Source: Pseudoflavonifractor sp. 60 (lineage in GTDB: Bacteria > Bacillota > Clostridia > Oscillospirales > Oscillospiraceae). Taken from it: DNA of 58,552 nt. Below the pieces are notes generated by a model. That model was not told the DNA's origin. It saw only the letters and a program-made list of their open reading frames with translations, and ran no database searches. The first letter of the stretch is position 1, and each line of letters starts with the position of its first letter. Below, in pieces: positions 45,501 through 53,811 of this stretch. A program made the position numbers and the translations under genes. The DNA is taken from the NCBI RefSeq assembly GCF_009911645.1, contig NZ_QWKI01000092.1, positions 1 to 58,552 of the forward strand. The letters run 5' to 3'.

Positions 45501-45925
45501 TGCTTGTGCCGGAGCAGTACCGTGACATGGAGCAGGAAATATTGTCTGCCTGGAGAGATTATTTCTATTTTGAAAAAGTGGAAGCTGAGAACGATTACAA
45601 TGAATTAGCAGGCAGGGAAGAACGGCTGGACATCGCAGAAAATCAACTGACTGTGAACATTATCTATGTGAAGGATGGTCAGAGGTACTTTACTTATCGG
45701 AGTGATTGTGCATCTGCTGACGGAAGTTGGATCACCGATCCTCTGGTACAGATTTATACAGGGAATATTCACTGTAACTATGCTCACAGCTTTCTGACAC
45801 AGTGGACATATATCCCGTCAGAAGCAGGTTCGCCAGAAAAGGCTTACCAAGAGATTGCTCCTTATATTTTGGAGTGCGGCGCTCAGGAGAGTTTGAAAGA
45901 ACTGCGCCCTCTACAGAATAAGTAG
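45487..45925 (+). pseudogene. ABC-associated lipoprotein, C-terminal fragment
   Basis: Reading from the repeat gives LTLNLLVPEQYRDMEQEILS, then FYFEKVEAENDYNELAGREE, NIIYVKDGQRYFTYRSD and VQIYTGNIHCNYAHSFLTQW, and a stop at 45925. These match the extracellular part of bacteriocin-associated membrane proteins and continue the N-terminal fragment at 22499-22919. No start codon or ribosome binding site of its own is present. Compared with the longer relatives I know, a membrane permease part is absent, so the joined 281-aa protein would be a stand-alone lipoprotein. Confidence 0.8.
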
Positions 45926-45963
45926 GGTATGGAACTGATATACTGCTAAACTGAATGAAAACG

Positions 45964-46000
45964 GGAAACGGAGAACGCAGGCAAAGCGTTCTCCGTTTCC
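45964..46000. terminator. Bidirectional terminator
   Basis: GGAAACGGAGAACGC at 45964-45978 pairs perfectly over 15 bp with 45986-46000, with a 7-nt loop. It separates the lipoprotein fragment from the convergent histidine kinase gene. Confidence 0.8.
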
Positions 46001-47371
46001 TTAAATTCCATCGTTTGAAAAAGTCAATACTGTTTTATATCCTCCTTGCGGTTCGCTAAAAATTTCCATGGTTCCATGGTGCGCCTCAACAATTTGCCAA
46101 ACCAACAATACACCCAGGCCATGCCTTAAATTCAGCCTTTCATCGGTGCTTTCTATACGGTGTGTGTTGGCTTTCAATTCTTCCAGTTTTTCAGCAGACA
46201 CGCCAATGCCATTGTCCGATACCGTGATGACCGTATGATTTCCGTTCCACGCTGCGGAAACAGAAATATCACATCCCCTTGAATTATGAATCATACTGTT
46301 TTGAATCAAATTATACAACGCGCGTTTCAACAGGGCCTCGTCCCCCATGGTGGACGCCATTTCACTTTCCTGATCGGAAGAAAACGTAATCCTATACTGT
46401 TCTTCCAAACCGCTGTCCAAAAACTCGCAGACAACCTGCCGCGCCAGCTCCACCAGATAGATTTTCTCCAACCGGAGCGGTTGCATAGAATACTCCAGCC
46501 TGGATGCGAGGTTTAGGTCGGAGATCAGATTTCGTAGCTTCTCTCCCTGCTTTCGGATGCAGGCCGCCTGCTCACGGGCTGGAGCCGGAAGCGTTTGGTT
46601 ATCTTCCAGCTGCCCAGCAAAGCCCAGGATGACGGAGAGAGGTGTCCGCACATCATGGGAGATACCGCTGATCCAGTCGGCGCGGGCGCTGTCTTTTTTC
46701 ACAATAAAAGCTCCTGCCTTGTTGAGTTGCCGGTTGATTTCCGCCAGTTCTCCCTTCTCCGTGAGGCTGACCGGCTGGCCGGAGGATACCGTTTCAATCC
46801 CCCGTAATATAGGCGTGACTGCCTTTTCAACGTGTCGGATATTTTTCCAGATCAGCAGGACCACCACAATGATATTTGCCAAAAAGACGGCAATCAGCCC
46901 GGTAAACAGATTCTTTACATAGCTTTCATTGACAGAAAAATAATATTTCGCCTGACTGCCTTTCTCACCGCCCACTACCAGAAGCCCCTGGGGATGCTCC
47001 TGCACATAGACAGGATAATCACCCAAGTACCATCGGCTGAATTTTGCTACGTCCGCCGGTGTGTACTGGCGAGGCAATTCCTCCGGCATCCGTTCCTGAA
47101 AAATGACTGTCCCCTTATCATCCAGAAGCATGGCCCAGGCGTGATGTTCCTCTAACAGTTCGGCCAGTTCCTTAGACGTTGTAAAATGTCCCGCCTCGTC
47201 CATGACAATGCTGTCACAGATTTCGTTCAAGGATAGTTTCGGAGTCTCCGAGGTCTGCCAAGCCCAAATCAGCACAGAGAAGAACAGGACAATATTGAGC
47301 AGAAGAAACAGCACGATAATGCCGATCATGGATAAAAAATATTTGCGAAAAAAGCGTTCCACGGGTTTCAT
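46001..47371 (-). CDS. Sensor histidine kinase (partner of 47368-48063)
   Basis: The protein has 456 aa. The first transmembrane helix is MIGIIVLFLLLNIVLFFSVLIW, then an extracellular domain of about 130 residues, then a second helix (LFTGLIAVFLANIIVVVLLIW). The HAMP-like linker is followed by the H-box DWISGISHDVRTPLSVIL, N-box LLKRALYNLIQNSMIHNS, and G-boxes DNGIGVS and RHGLGVLLVWQIVEAHHG. The catalytic core is complete. ATG overlaps the regulator stop (ATGA). Together they are divergent from an ABC exporter operon. Confidence 0.9.
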   Translation of the reverse strand: MKPVERFFRKYFLSMIGIIVLFLLLNIVLFFSVLIWAWQTSETPKLSLNEICDSIVMDEAGHFTTSKELAELLEEHHAWAMLLDDKGTVIFQERMPEELPRQYTPADVAKFSRWYLGDYPVYVQEHPQGLLVVGGEKGSQAKYYFSVNESYVKNLFTGLIAVFLANIIVVVLLIWKNIRHVEKAVTPILRGIETVSSGQPVSLTEKGELAEINRQLNKAGAFIVKKDSARADWISGISHDVRTPLSVILGFAGQLEDNQTLPAPAREQAACIRKQGEKLRNLISDLNLASRLEYSMQPLRLEKIYLVELARQVVCEFLDSGLEEQYRITFSSDQESEMASTMGDEALLKRALYNLIQNSMIHNSRGCDISVSAAWNGNHTVITVSDNGIGVSAEKLEELKANTHRIESTDERLNLRHGLGVLLVWQIVEAHHGTMEIFSEPQGGYKTVLTFSNDGI

Positions 47372-48063
47372 TTCTCCGGCTCCTTCACCAACAGCTTATA
47401 GCCCAGACCTTTTACCGTCAGGAGCGACACGGGCTTTGACGGGTTTTCTTCGATCTTCTCCCGCAAATGCCGGATATGGGTCATCAGGGTCGTCTCATAT
47501 CCCTGCCAGATGTCCCCACACAGCGTCTGGCAGAGGACGCCGATGGTGACAATCCGGCCCGCGTTCTCCGAGAGTTTCTCAAAAATGCTGTATTCCTTTG
47601 CGGTCAGCGAGATACGCTGGCCGTTTTTAATAACCTCTGCCTGGTCTAAATCGACTGCGACAGTCTCCAACTGAACAACATGGTTTTTTTCGGGATAGGC
47701 CCGCTTCAAAATTGCCTGGACCCGCAGTAGCAGCTCTTTTGGCAAGAACGGCTTGACCAGATAATCGTCTGCTCCCAGTTCAAAGCCTGCAAATCTGTCC
47801 TCGGCCTCACCCTTGGCGGTCAGCATCAGTACCGGAACCGTGCTGACTGCGCGGATTTCTTGCAGCAGCTCAAACCCATCCATGCCCGGCATCATCACAT
47901 CTAAAATCAAGATGTCTGGCATTTTTTTGGAGATGAGCCGCAGCGCATCTTCTGCCGACGCCGCTGTTTCGACCTGCGTATATCCGGCACCTTCAAAAAT
48001 AGAACGGGTCATAGCCAGTAAATCCCTTTCATCGTCCACAACAAGGATTTCTTTATCAAGCAT
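47368..48063 (-). CDS. OmpR/VanR-type response regulator
   Basis: The protein has 231 aa. The receiver has VVDDERDLL, the phospho-Asp in DILILDVMMPGMDGF and Lys in YLVKPFLP. The output winged helix has SLTAKEYSIFEKLSENAG and TLMTHIRHLREKI. Direct repeats of TCAAGG with an 11-bp period lie between this gene and the divergent ABC operon, the usual arrangement for regulators of this class. It is probably the activator of the ABC genes. Confidence 0.92.
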   Translation of the reverse strand: MLDKEILVVDDERDLLAMTRSIFEGAGYTQVETAASAEDALRLISKKMPDILILDVMMPGMDGFELLQEIRAVSTVPVLMLTAKGEAEDRFAGFELGADDYLVKPFLPKELLLRVQAILKRAYPEKNHVVQLETVAVDLDQAEVIKNGQRISLTAKEYSIFEKLSENAGRIVTIGVLCQTLCGDIWQGYETTLMTHIRHLREKIEENPSKPVSLLTVKGLGYKLLVKEPEK

Positions 48064-48080
48064 GAGAACACCCCCTGTAC

Positions 48081-48172
48081 TGCCGCCTATTATAGCGCAG
48101 AAACCGAAAAATGTATATGCTGTCGGTGCAATCTTAAGGTTATCTCAAGGTTCCCTCAAAGATAGCTCAAGG
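48081..48172 (+). promoter_or_regulatory. Operator region of the ABC operon (92-bp repeat, copy B)
   Basis: Four half-sites lie in tandem with an 11-bp period: TTAAGGTTATC, TCAAGGTTCCC, TCAAAGATAGC, TCAAGG. A -10-like TATACT follows at about 48183, and AAAGGAGG precedes the ABC ATPase start. On the other side is the divergent response regulator. The sequence is about 92% identical to 28418-28509. Confidence 0.78.
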
Positions 48173-48211
48173 ATGGCGTTGTATACTCACCCCACAAAGG
48201 AGGTAACTGCC

Positions 48212-49135
48212 ATGAGCGAATATGTCATTGAAACAAACCATCTGACCAAGCAGTACGGGACACAAAAGAGCGTAGCGGAGCTGAACATCCATGTTCAGCG
48301 AGGCCGCATCTACGGTCTGCTGGGCCGGAACGGGGCCGGAAAGACCACCACCATGAAGATGCTGCTGGGATTGACCCAGCCCACCTCCGGGGAGGTGGCA
48401 ATCTGGGGGAAGTCCCTCGCGGGCAACGAGAAGAAACTGCTGCCCCGCATCGGCAGCCTGATTGAATCCCCCGGCTTTTATCCCAATCTGACAGCAACGG
48501 AAAATCTGCGTATCTTCGCCGCTCTGCGGGGGTTGAAAAACCAGAACGCCATCAAAAGCGCCTTGGATTTGGTGGGACTGCCCTACCGGGATAAAAAGCT
48601 GTTCTCCCAATATTCCCTGGGCATGAAGCAACGGTTAGCCATTGCCCTGGCGGTCATGCACGACCCGGAGCTGCTGATTTTGGATGAACCCATCAACGGC
48701 CTGGACCCCATCGGCATCGCGGAGGTGCGCTCCTTCATCCGGGCGCTGTGTGACGAGAGGGGCAAGACCATCCTGATCTCCAGCCATATTCTCTCCGAGG
48801 TGGCGCTGCTGGCGGATGACATCGGCATTATCGACCACGGCGTGTTGCTGGAGGAGGAGAGCTTTGCGGAGCTGGAGGCCAAGAGCAGCAGATATGTCCG
48901 ATTCACGGTTTCCGACACGGAGCGGGCGGCGGAAATTTTGAGGGGTGTTTTCCGCGAAAATCAGTTCACTGTGCAGGACGGCCACATTCTGCGAATGGAT
49001 TCCATCAAAATCCCTGTGGCAAAGATTGTCTCCGCCTTTGTGCAGCACGGTTTGGAGGTGTCGGAGGCTACGACGGTGGAGGAAAGCCTGGAGGACTACT
49101 TCAAGCGGGTGACCGGGGGTGAGGGGATTGCTTAA
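48212..49135 (+). CDS. ABC exporter ATPase (BcrA/LanF type)
   Basis: The protein has 307 aa, with ATG 48212 after AAAGGAGG. Walker A is GRNGAGKTTTMKM, the signature QYSLGMKQRLAIALA, Walker B LLILDEPINGLDP, and the switch His is in ISSHILSEV. The C-terminal 80 residues are the extra domain typical of BcrA-like ATPases. With the two following membrane proteins it forms an exporter likely to protect against bacitracin-like or lantibiotic peptides. It overlaps the first permease by 17 nt. Confidence 0.92.
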   Translation: MSEYVIETNHLTKQYGTQKSVAELNIHVQRGRIYGLLGRNGAGKTTTMKMLLGLTQPTSGEVAIWGKSLAGNEKKLLPRIGSLIESPGFYPNLTATENLRIFAALRGLKNQNAIKSALDLVGLPYRDKKLFSQYSLGMKQRLAIALAVMHDPELLILDEPINGLDPIGIAEVRSFIRALCDERGKTILISSHILSEVALLADDIGIIDHGVLLEEESFAELEAKSSRYVRFTVSDTERAAEILRGVFRENQFTVQDGHILRMDSIKIPVAKIVSAFVQHGLEVSEATTVEESLEDYFKRVTGGEGIA

Positions 49136-49916
49136 ACTGATTTCCTGTGAGCTGGCGAAGCTGAAACGGAAGAAATTCATTCCGTTTGTGATTCTCTCCG
49201 CATTCTTGTTCCCGCCCCCGGTGGCGCTGATGATGCTGACACCCCGCATGTTGGCCCGATACGACACAAAAGCGGAACTTTTCGACGACTTTTACCAGTT
49301 CGTCCTTGGCTATGGAGTGGAGCTGCTTCTGCCCTGCGTGATCGGCGTCATCGCCGCTATGCTGTTTTTTATGGAGCGAGACAACGACACCTTCAAAAAT
49401 CTGCGTACCATTCCGGTGACCAGTACCCAGGTGATTCTTGCCAAAATCATAGTTCTGTTTCTGTTTGGACTGATCTTCTGCCTGTCTACAGCCGCCGTTA
49501 CTATCGTCTGCGGGAGCCTGATTGCCGAAGTCGGCGGGCTTGGCTACAAGCTGTGGGTGGCTGTGGAGCTGGGAATCTTTGTCACGGCGGGGACCCTGCC
49601 GCTGGTGGTGCTGGTGGTCTTTTTCAGCAAGACTTATATCTTCTCCGTCCTGCTGTGCATTTTTTACAGCGTATTAAGCCTGACCGCCGAGGGCTGTTTC
49701 GGCGCTCTGCCGAAACTCCTGTGCTGGCTGATGCCGATTCCCCTCACGACCCTCTGGTGCGCCGGTGATCTGGCCAGCCACGGAGCCAGAGGCAGCGTAG
49801 GCGAATTGGAATATCTGGTTCCCACAACGGCGCAGGTTGTCCTGATTTTAGGCGTGATGTCCGTCTTATCCATTCTGCTGATCGACCAGCTGTATAAAAA
49901 GAGAAGGGGTGATTGA
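49119..49916 (+). CDS. ABC-2 type permease, first (lantibiotic-immunity type)
   Basis: The protein has 265 aa, with a GTG start at 49119 inside the end of the ATPase gene. After a basic start (ISCELAKLKRKKF) come six predicted membrane helices, including FVILSAFLFPPPVALMML, LLLPCVIGVIAAMLFFM, IIVLFLFGLIFCLSTAAVTIV and VLILGVMSVLSILLIDQLY. The size and topology fit one of a pair of permeases such as LanE/MutE. Substrate identity is inferred only from neighbours. Confidence 0.85.
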   Translation: MRGLLKLISCELAKLKRKKFIPFVILSAFLFPPPVALMMLTPRMLARYDTKAELFDDFYQFVLGYGVELLLPCVIGVIAAMLFFMERDNDTFKNLRTIPVTSTQVILAKIIVLFLFGLIFCLSTAAVTIVCGSLIAEVGGLGYKLWVAVELGIFVTAGTLPLVVLVVFFSKTYIFSVLLCIFYSVLSLTAEGCFGALPKLLCWLMPIPLTTLWCAGDLASHGARGSVGELEYLVPTTAQVVLILGVMSVLSILLIDQLYKKRRGD

Positions 49917-49926
49917 GGTGCTTGTT

Positions 49927-50697
49927 ATGATGAAAACCGAGCTTTGGAAGCTGAAACGGTATCACATCATCTGGGCGGGCGTTCTCCTGATGCTGCTCTC
50001 CGTCCTGCTGACAGTTTTCTCCACTACCGCACTGGATGGCACCGTCTGGACATTCCCATTTTTCGCGGAACAGGTCATCAAGAACAATGCCACAACGATT
50101 TTTCCTATGTGCATTGCGCTGATTACCGGATATATCATCAACCGGGAGGGGACGGACGATACGCTGAAAAGTATCCTGACGGTTCCTGTGTCGTTCCCTG
50201 TTCTGCTTTTTGGCAAGCTGGTAGTTGGCGGGCTGCTCTCATTGTTCCTGGGAATTACCAGCGCGGTTTTCACCGTGACTGCCGCCTTGCTTCTGGGGTT
50301 CCCTGGCGGTGAGCTGCCAGCGATTGCACAGACTGCGGTACAAATCACGCTGAACTGCCTGTTTCTTTATGTCGCGGTCCTGCCGATCATCGCAATCGCC
50401 GCCCGCATTCAAAATGGACACCTAATTGGAGCGGTGGTGGCCTTTGTTTACGGCTATGGCGGGATGTTTGCGGCGGGGAGCACAACTCTGTCCAATATCT
50501 ATCCTGTAACCGCGAGCCTGGGGCTGATTCGCTACCGCAGCTATGACGAGGCGGTTCATTGGAATCCGTTGCTCTGTACGTTCAGTCTGTTGGCTGCTTT
50601 GCTGGTTTCCGTTGTTTTTGTGAGAACTGCAAAAAAGAGTGCGACCGCAAAGAGGCTGAAAAAGCCCAAACAAGTCATCACAAAAAAAGGTTGGTAA
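49927..50697 (+). CDS. ABC-2 type permease, second (lantibiotic-immunity type)
   Basis: The protein has 256 aa. I choose ATG 49927, 6 nt after GAGGTG; a GTG at 49909 is also open. It has a basic start (KTELWKLKRYH) and helices IIWAGVLLMLLSVLLTVFS, NNATTIFPMCIALITGYII, LVVGGLLSLFLGITSAVF, CLFLYVAVLPIIAIAA and LLCTFSLLAALLVSVVFV. It pairs with the first permease, as LanG/MutG does with LanE. It follows that gene with almost no gap and precedes the YxeA-like gene, so it belongs to the same operon. Confidence 0.83.
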   Translation: MMKTELWKLKRYHIIWAGVLLMLLSVLLTVFSTTALDGTVWTFPFFAEQVIKNNATTIFPMCIALITGYIINREGTDDTLKSILTVPVSFPVLLFGKLVVGGLLSLFLGITSAVFTVTAALLLGFPGGELPAIAQTAVQITLNCLFLYVAVLPIIAIAARIQNGHLIGAVVAFVYGYGGMFAAGSTTLSNIYPVTASLGLIRYRSYDEAVHWNPLLCTFSLLAALLVSVVFVRTAKKSATAKRLKKPKQVITKKGW

Positions 50698-50712
50698 GGA
50701 GTGTCAAACAAC

Positions 50713-51102
50713 ATGAAAAAGCAAGTAAAAATCGCCATAGGCGCCGCCGCTGTCCTGCTCATTGGTCTGATCGGCTTTTGCGCGTGGTTCCTCTCCGGCG
50801 TTGGCAGTGCCGAGTATTACTCCCAAATTGACAACAGCAAGATTGAGCAGGTGGATTCCAAGGGCGGCGTAATTAACCTGAAAGGCAACTTGCCCTACGC
50901 CTATACTCTGCTGTGCTATGACGAAAACGGCGGTAAAAAGGAAATCACTTTTGGGACATCCAGAGAACTGCGGGATGGGGCTTTTATCCGCCTGACCGTC
51001 ATGCCGATCCGGGGCGTCCTGGATTGGAGCGAGGTGCAGTATAACGAGCTTCCAACAGCAGTACAGAATCATTACACCGCTCCATCAGACGATGAAAGCT
51101 GA
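50713..51102 (+). CDS. YxeA-family (DUF1093) membrane-anchored protein
   Basis: The protein has 129 aa. ATG 50713 follows AAGGAG; an upstream in-frame GTG overlaps that site. It has a transmembrane anchor (IAIGAAAVLLIGLIGFCAWFL) and an extracellular domain with EYYSQID, AYTLLCYDENGGKKEITFG and LRDGAFIRLTV...GVLDWSEVQ, typical of YxeA proteins. These small proteins are often encoded beside peptide-antibiotic ABC exporters. The gene is the last of the operon. Confidence 0.82.
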   Translation: MKKQVKIAIGAAAVLLIGLIGFCAWFLSGVGSAEYYSQIDNSKIEQVDSKGGVINLKGNLPYAYTLLCYDENGGKKEITFGTSRELRDGAFIRLTVMPIRGVLDWSEVQYNELPTAVQNHYTAPSDDES

Positions 51103-51628
51103 TTGCAGAGGACAAAGAGAATGTCTGCGGGAAAATTGCTGCTTATCCATAAAAGCCGGGAACAACTTGTTCTCAGCTTTCAAATGTCTCGAAACTGTGA
51201 CATTTTAGGCTATTCTCATGTCGAAACAGGTTAGGACAGTGACATTCTTGTGACATTTGTGGCTTAGCATAGAGATTAGTAAAAAATCTGTCCAGCGGCA
51301 GAAAAGAAACGTGGAGCAGTATGATTATGATATGGCTTTTGGTGTTTATCATACAGGCCAACAGATGGGCGAGTTCCTACTGCGGCTAAATGTATTAAGC
51401 AGCACCATCTGATTAGCGCAGCTGCAAGCCCTAAACTTTCCAAGGAAACGATGGATTTCTTCCTCATGTTCATCTGACTCTACACTGAATGGAGCATACC
51501 ATCAGCCAAAAATCCTTTGAGTAAGTACGAAATGCGTATCAATAGCATCAAACTGAATAGCCTGCCCAGCAAGATTAGGGCCAGTGGGTAAGATTTCTTT
51601 TACCCACTGGCCCAACTCCTTAACGGCA
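51103..51628. other. Non-coding stretch with TGTGACATT sites and a gene remnant
   Basis: No convincing gene is visible. TGTGACATTTT occurs at about 51197 and two half-sites with an 11-bp period lie at about 51239-51259 (GTGACATTCTT, GTGACATTTGT), like those at the other two-component system's promoters. Downstream, a plus-strand frame from about 51282 to 51408 encodes QYDYDMAFGVYHTGQQMGEF and a few more residues, perhaps the end of a lost gene. A 14-bp hairpin at 51578-51613 closes the region. Confidence 0.5.
51578..51613. terminator. Hairpin downstream of the XRE gene
   Basis: GGGCCAGTGGGTAA at 51578-51591 pairs perfectly with 51600-51613 with an 8-nt loop. It lies 15 bp after the stop of the minus-strand XRE gene and probably terminates it, although the T run is weak. 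Confidence 0.6.
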
Positions 51629-51973
51629 CTACACTTCTTGGCAATCCGTCAACTCATGTACCATAGCACGGATGGATGCCAAGATCAACCGCCGCCCCTG
51701 TTCCGGGCAGGCCCGGTAAAGCCCGGTGATTTCCTGGATTTCGCGCTCTACCTGTTCATCTGCTGGATTGAAAATCACGTCAAAAGAAACGCCGAGAACA
51801 GTTGTGATTGTATAAAGCACCTCAAATGACGGATTCGCCTCTCCTTTTTCAATACCTGCGATATGGCGGGTGGAGAGCTTTGTCAACTCTGCCAACTGCT
51901 CCTGTGTATAACCTCGCTCTTTTCGGATCGCTCTTAACCGCGCTCCACCATTTACTAAGACATCATTCGGCAT
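51629..51973 (-). CDS. XRE-family transcription regulator
   Basis: The protein has 114 aa. The helix-turn-helix (ARLRAIRKERGYTQEQLAELTKLSTRHIAGIEKG) is followed by NPSFEVLYTITTVLGVSFDVIF, typical of Cro/C1-type repressors in clostridial ICEs. The C-terminal 40 residues (LYRACPEQGRRLILASIRAM) form an extra helical part. It lies upstream of the sigma factor and recombinase module and reads away from it, so it could control the excision genes. No matching operator is obvious by eye. Confidence 0.88.
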   Translation of the reverse strand: MPNDVLVNGGARLRAIRKERGYTQEQLAELTKLSTRHIAGIEKGEANPSFEVLYTITTVLGVSFDVIFNPADEQVEREIQEITGLYRACPEQGRRLILASIRAMVHELTDCQEV

Positions 51974-52468
51974 AATTCTTCACCTCAACTGTATTGTATA
52001 GTGCAGAAAGCGTGATTTGAATACCTGCGCAATTCTGACTACCATGCAATATAATTCTGATTTTTGCCGAACTTTTCAAGAAAAAATGATTCCGAGAGGC
52101 TGTTAAAAAAACGGCAGCTTTGCGGAACGCTTTTGTGCGCTCAAACACCATAAGCCACCGTTTAAGGAGATGGCTATGGTGTTTTTGCTTTGTATGGTGG
52201 AGCTGTTTCGGCTGCTCCTGATGGGTGATCTGTCAAAAAAAGCCTTGCGGCTGATACACCCTATTTTACTTATCAGCCAGAACTACAACGGCATATAAAC
52301 GAGAATTATCATTCTGAAATACGGCAGAGGGCCGGGTGCTCAATGGAAGTACCCGGCCCTCTGCTTTGTCGAATCTTCGAGAAAAAAGTCAGCCCCTGCG
52401 GGTGTCGTGGCCCGCCGCCTCCGTTTCGATGCACCACCCCTATCAACGAATGAAACGGAGGAAACAAA
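51974..52468. other. Gap with two terminator-like hairpins
   Basis: This 495-bp stretch has no gene-like frame. AACACCATA-AGCCA pairs with TGGCT-ATGGTGTT (about 52145-52185, one bulged base) and is followed by TTTTT, so it is a plus-strand terminator. A second hairpin lies at 52324-52364. An imperfect AAACGGAGGAAACAAA ribosome binding site leads into the sigma factor start. Confidence 0.55.
52324..52364 (+). terminator. Strong hairpin before the sigma factor gene
   Basis: GCAGAGGGCCGGGT at 52324-52337 pairs perfectly with 52351-52364 over 14 bp with a 13-nt loop, followed by TTTG. It could stop read-through into the sigma factor gene or act as an attenuator. Confidence 0.65.
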
Positions 52469-52954
52469 ATGTTTGACCCCAAAAGCGATTATGCGCTGAA
52501 CAAGAAGGACCCGGAGGCCATTGTTTACATAGATGCCGCTGGAACGCTGACCCGGCTCACTCTGGCGGACTTCTCCAGCCCGGAAGAATTTCAGCGGTGG
52601 AAAGCATGGTCTGATGAAAGCTACCACCAGATTGAGAACGCAGAAATTACTTTCTCCAAGCGCACCCTGTCCCTGCATGGCCTGTCTGAAAAGGCTACCG
52701 CTGTCCAATCGCCAGAGGACACGCTGATGGAGGCTCTGGAACAGCGGGAGCGCGAAGAAATGCGCCGCCTGCTCATGGAGGGGCTTGATAACTGCTTGAC
52801 CCGGCCCCAGCGCCGCCGCCTTTGGCTGTATTGCGTGGATAGACTGACAGTGCGGCAAATTGCCGAGGCCGAGAATGTGAAACACCAAAGTGTTGTTGAG
52901 TATTTGGCTGCGGCAAAAAAGAAGCTCCAAAATTTTTTGAAAAGTGGTGATTGA
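52469..52954 (+). CDS. ICE sigma-70-like factor
   Basis: The protein has 161 aa. The C-terminus holds a sigma region 4-type helix-turn-helix (CLTRPQRRRLWLYCVDRLTV...QIAEAENVKHQSVVEYLAAAKKKL). The N-terminal half (AIVYIDAAGTLTRLTLADFS) is less conserved and lacks a clear region 2, as usual for these small ICE sigma-like proteins. AACGGAGGAAAC precedes ATG 52469. Its position ahead of TnpW and the recombinases suggests a role in switching on excision or transfer genes. Confidence 0.85.
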   Translation: MFDPKSDYALNKKDPEAIVYIDAAGTLTRLTLADFSSPEEFQRWKAWSDESYHQIENAEITFSKRTLSLHGLSEKATAVQSPEDTLMEALEQREREEMRRLLMEGLDNCLTRPQRRRLWLYCVDRLTVRQIAEAENVKHQSVVEYLAAAKKKLQNFLKSGD

Positions 52955-53493
52955 TGTCCCTGCCAAAACCCCATTTTAGGGCCGGTAGGTGAAGGACGCA
53001 TTTTCCCTCACCTTCACTCGTACATCGAAAATTGAATACACGGTATTGCAAGCACAAAACCCGCGTACCAGCGGCACAGGACGCGCCGCCAAGACCGCCA
53101 GCTTCAGGAGGTGATGGACAAGCTGGCCGAGCGATCAACGTAAGTCCTGGACCCGGTTTGGCACACCGGGCGCGATAACTGCGCGGGGGATAATGACACT
53201 TGCTCACGCCCGTCCACAGACTTGAGACGGAACCCTGCGGCACACGTTAGAACGATGCTGCGGAGTTATGACAGCCCTGCCAGGGGCGGCTTGCAATATC
53301 CCCCTTTCGCCGGGGGCGCGTGGCAAATACGGCGGAACTGCATCGAAACGGAATAAAACAAATAGCCGCGCCGGAACTGCGCCGCAATAGTCACGCGGCA
53401 CCGTCAATGTCCGGCGCGGCTATTTTCTTAATGGAAGTTATCTGCATTTTGCAGTTTCAGCATCGGTCTGTTATCGGACGGAGGTACGTCAAT
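52955..53493. other. Long structured gap between sigma factor and TnpW
   Basis: In 539 bp no gene-like frame appears. Visible features are CCCGGT-TTGGCAC-ACCGGG at about 53153-53171 (hairpin), a short frame encoding MDKLAERST after CAGGAGGTG at about 53105, and a large hairpin at 53361-53424. The organisation resembles a structured leader or a small RNA locus. CGGAGGT precedes the TnpW start. Confidence 0.5.
53361..53424 (+). terminator. Large hairpin upstream of tnpW
   Basis: AATAGCCGCGCCGGA at 53361-53375 pairs perfectly over 15 bp with 53410-53424. The 34-nt interior contains a smaller GCGCCGC/GCGGCA pairing, and TTCTT follows. It may act as an attenuator or terminator, or be part of an RNA. 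Confidence 0.6.
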
Positions 53494-53670
53494 ATGAAGG
53501 ACCAGACCAATCCCAGCATCAACACTTCGTACAAAGAGATTAAGATCGGCAAGACGCTGTACCGCGTGACCAGCGTTTTCACCGGCGAGAAAGACCTGGG
53601 TGAGACCCTGGAGCAGTTGGCGGTCCGCCGTGCTATGGCGGAAGTGACGCCTTGCCCTGCTGCTACCTAA
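53494..53670 (+). CDS. tnpW: TnpW protein
   Basis: The protein has 58 aa, with ATG 53494 after CGGAGGT. It shows the TnpW family core: INTSYKEIKIGKTLYRVTSV then FTGEKDLGETLEQLAVRRAM. TnpW is a small accessory protein of Tn4451-type and related ICEs located beside the serine recombinase gene tnpX. Its function is not known. It precedes the recombinase promoter. Confidence 0.85.
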   Translation: MKDQTNPSINTSYKEIKIGKTLYRVTSVFTGEKDLGETLEQLAVRRAMAEVTPCPAAT

Positions 53671-53706
53671 ACCATATCCAACATTACCTCGCGGCTGGCT
53701 GCATCC

Positions 53707-53736
53707 TTGCGTGTCATGCGCTCCCTATTCTATAAT
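53707..53736 (+). promoter_or_regulatory. Promoter of the recombinase pair
   Basis: A -35-like TTGCGT at 53707-53712 and a perfect -10 TATAAT at 53731-53736 are separated by 18 bp. The -10 lies inside a palindrome (CCTATT-CTAT-AATAGG), a possible repressor site. A small hairpin (TGCCGG/CCGGCA) follows. GGGAGGT then precedes the recombinase start at 53812. Confidence 0.7.
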
Positions 53737-53811
53737 AGGTGCTGCCGGAGCAATCCGGCAGGAGCCATTCGCCGCACAGGGTATGAATCTGGCTGATCGG
53801 GAGGTAAAACA

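Noticed and set aside
53361-53424. Hairpin as an integron attC site
   Set aside because: No integron integrase and no attC core sites; both recombinases are serine enzymes.
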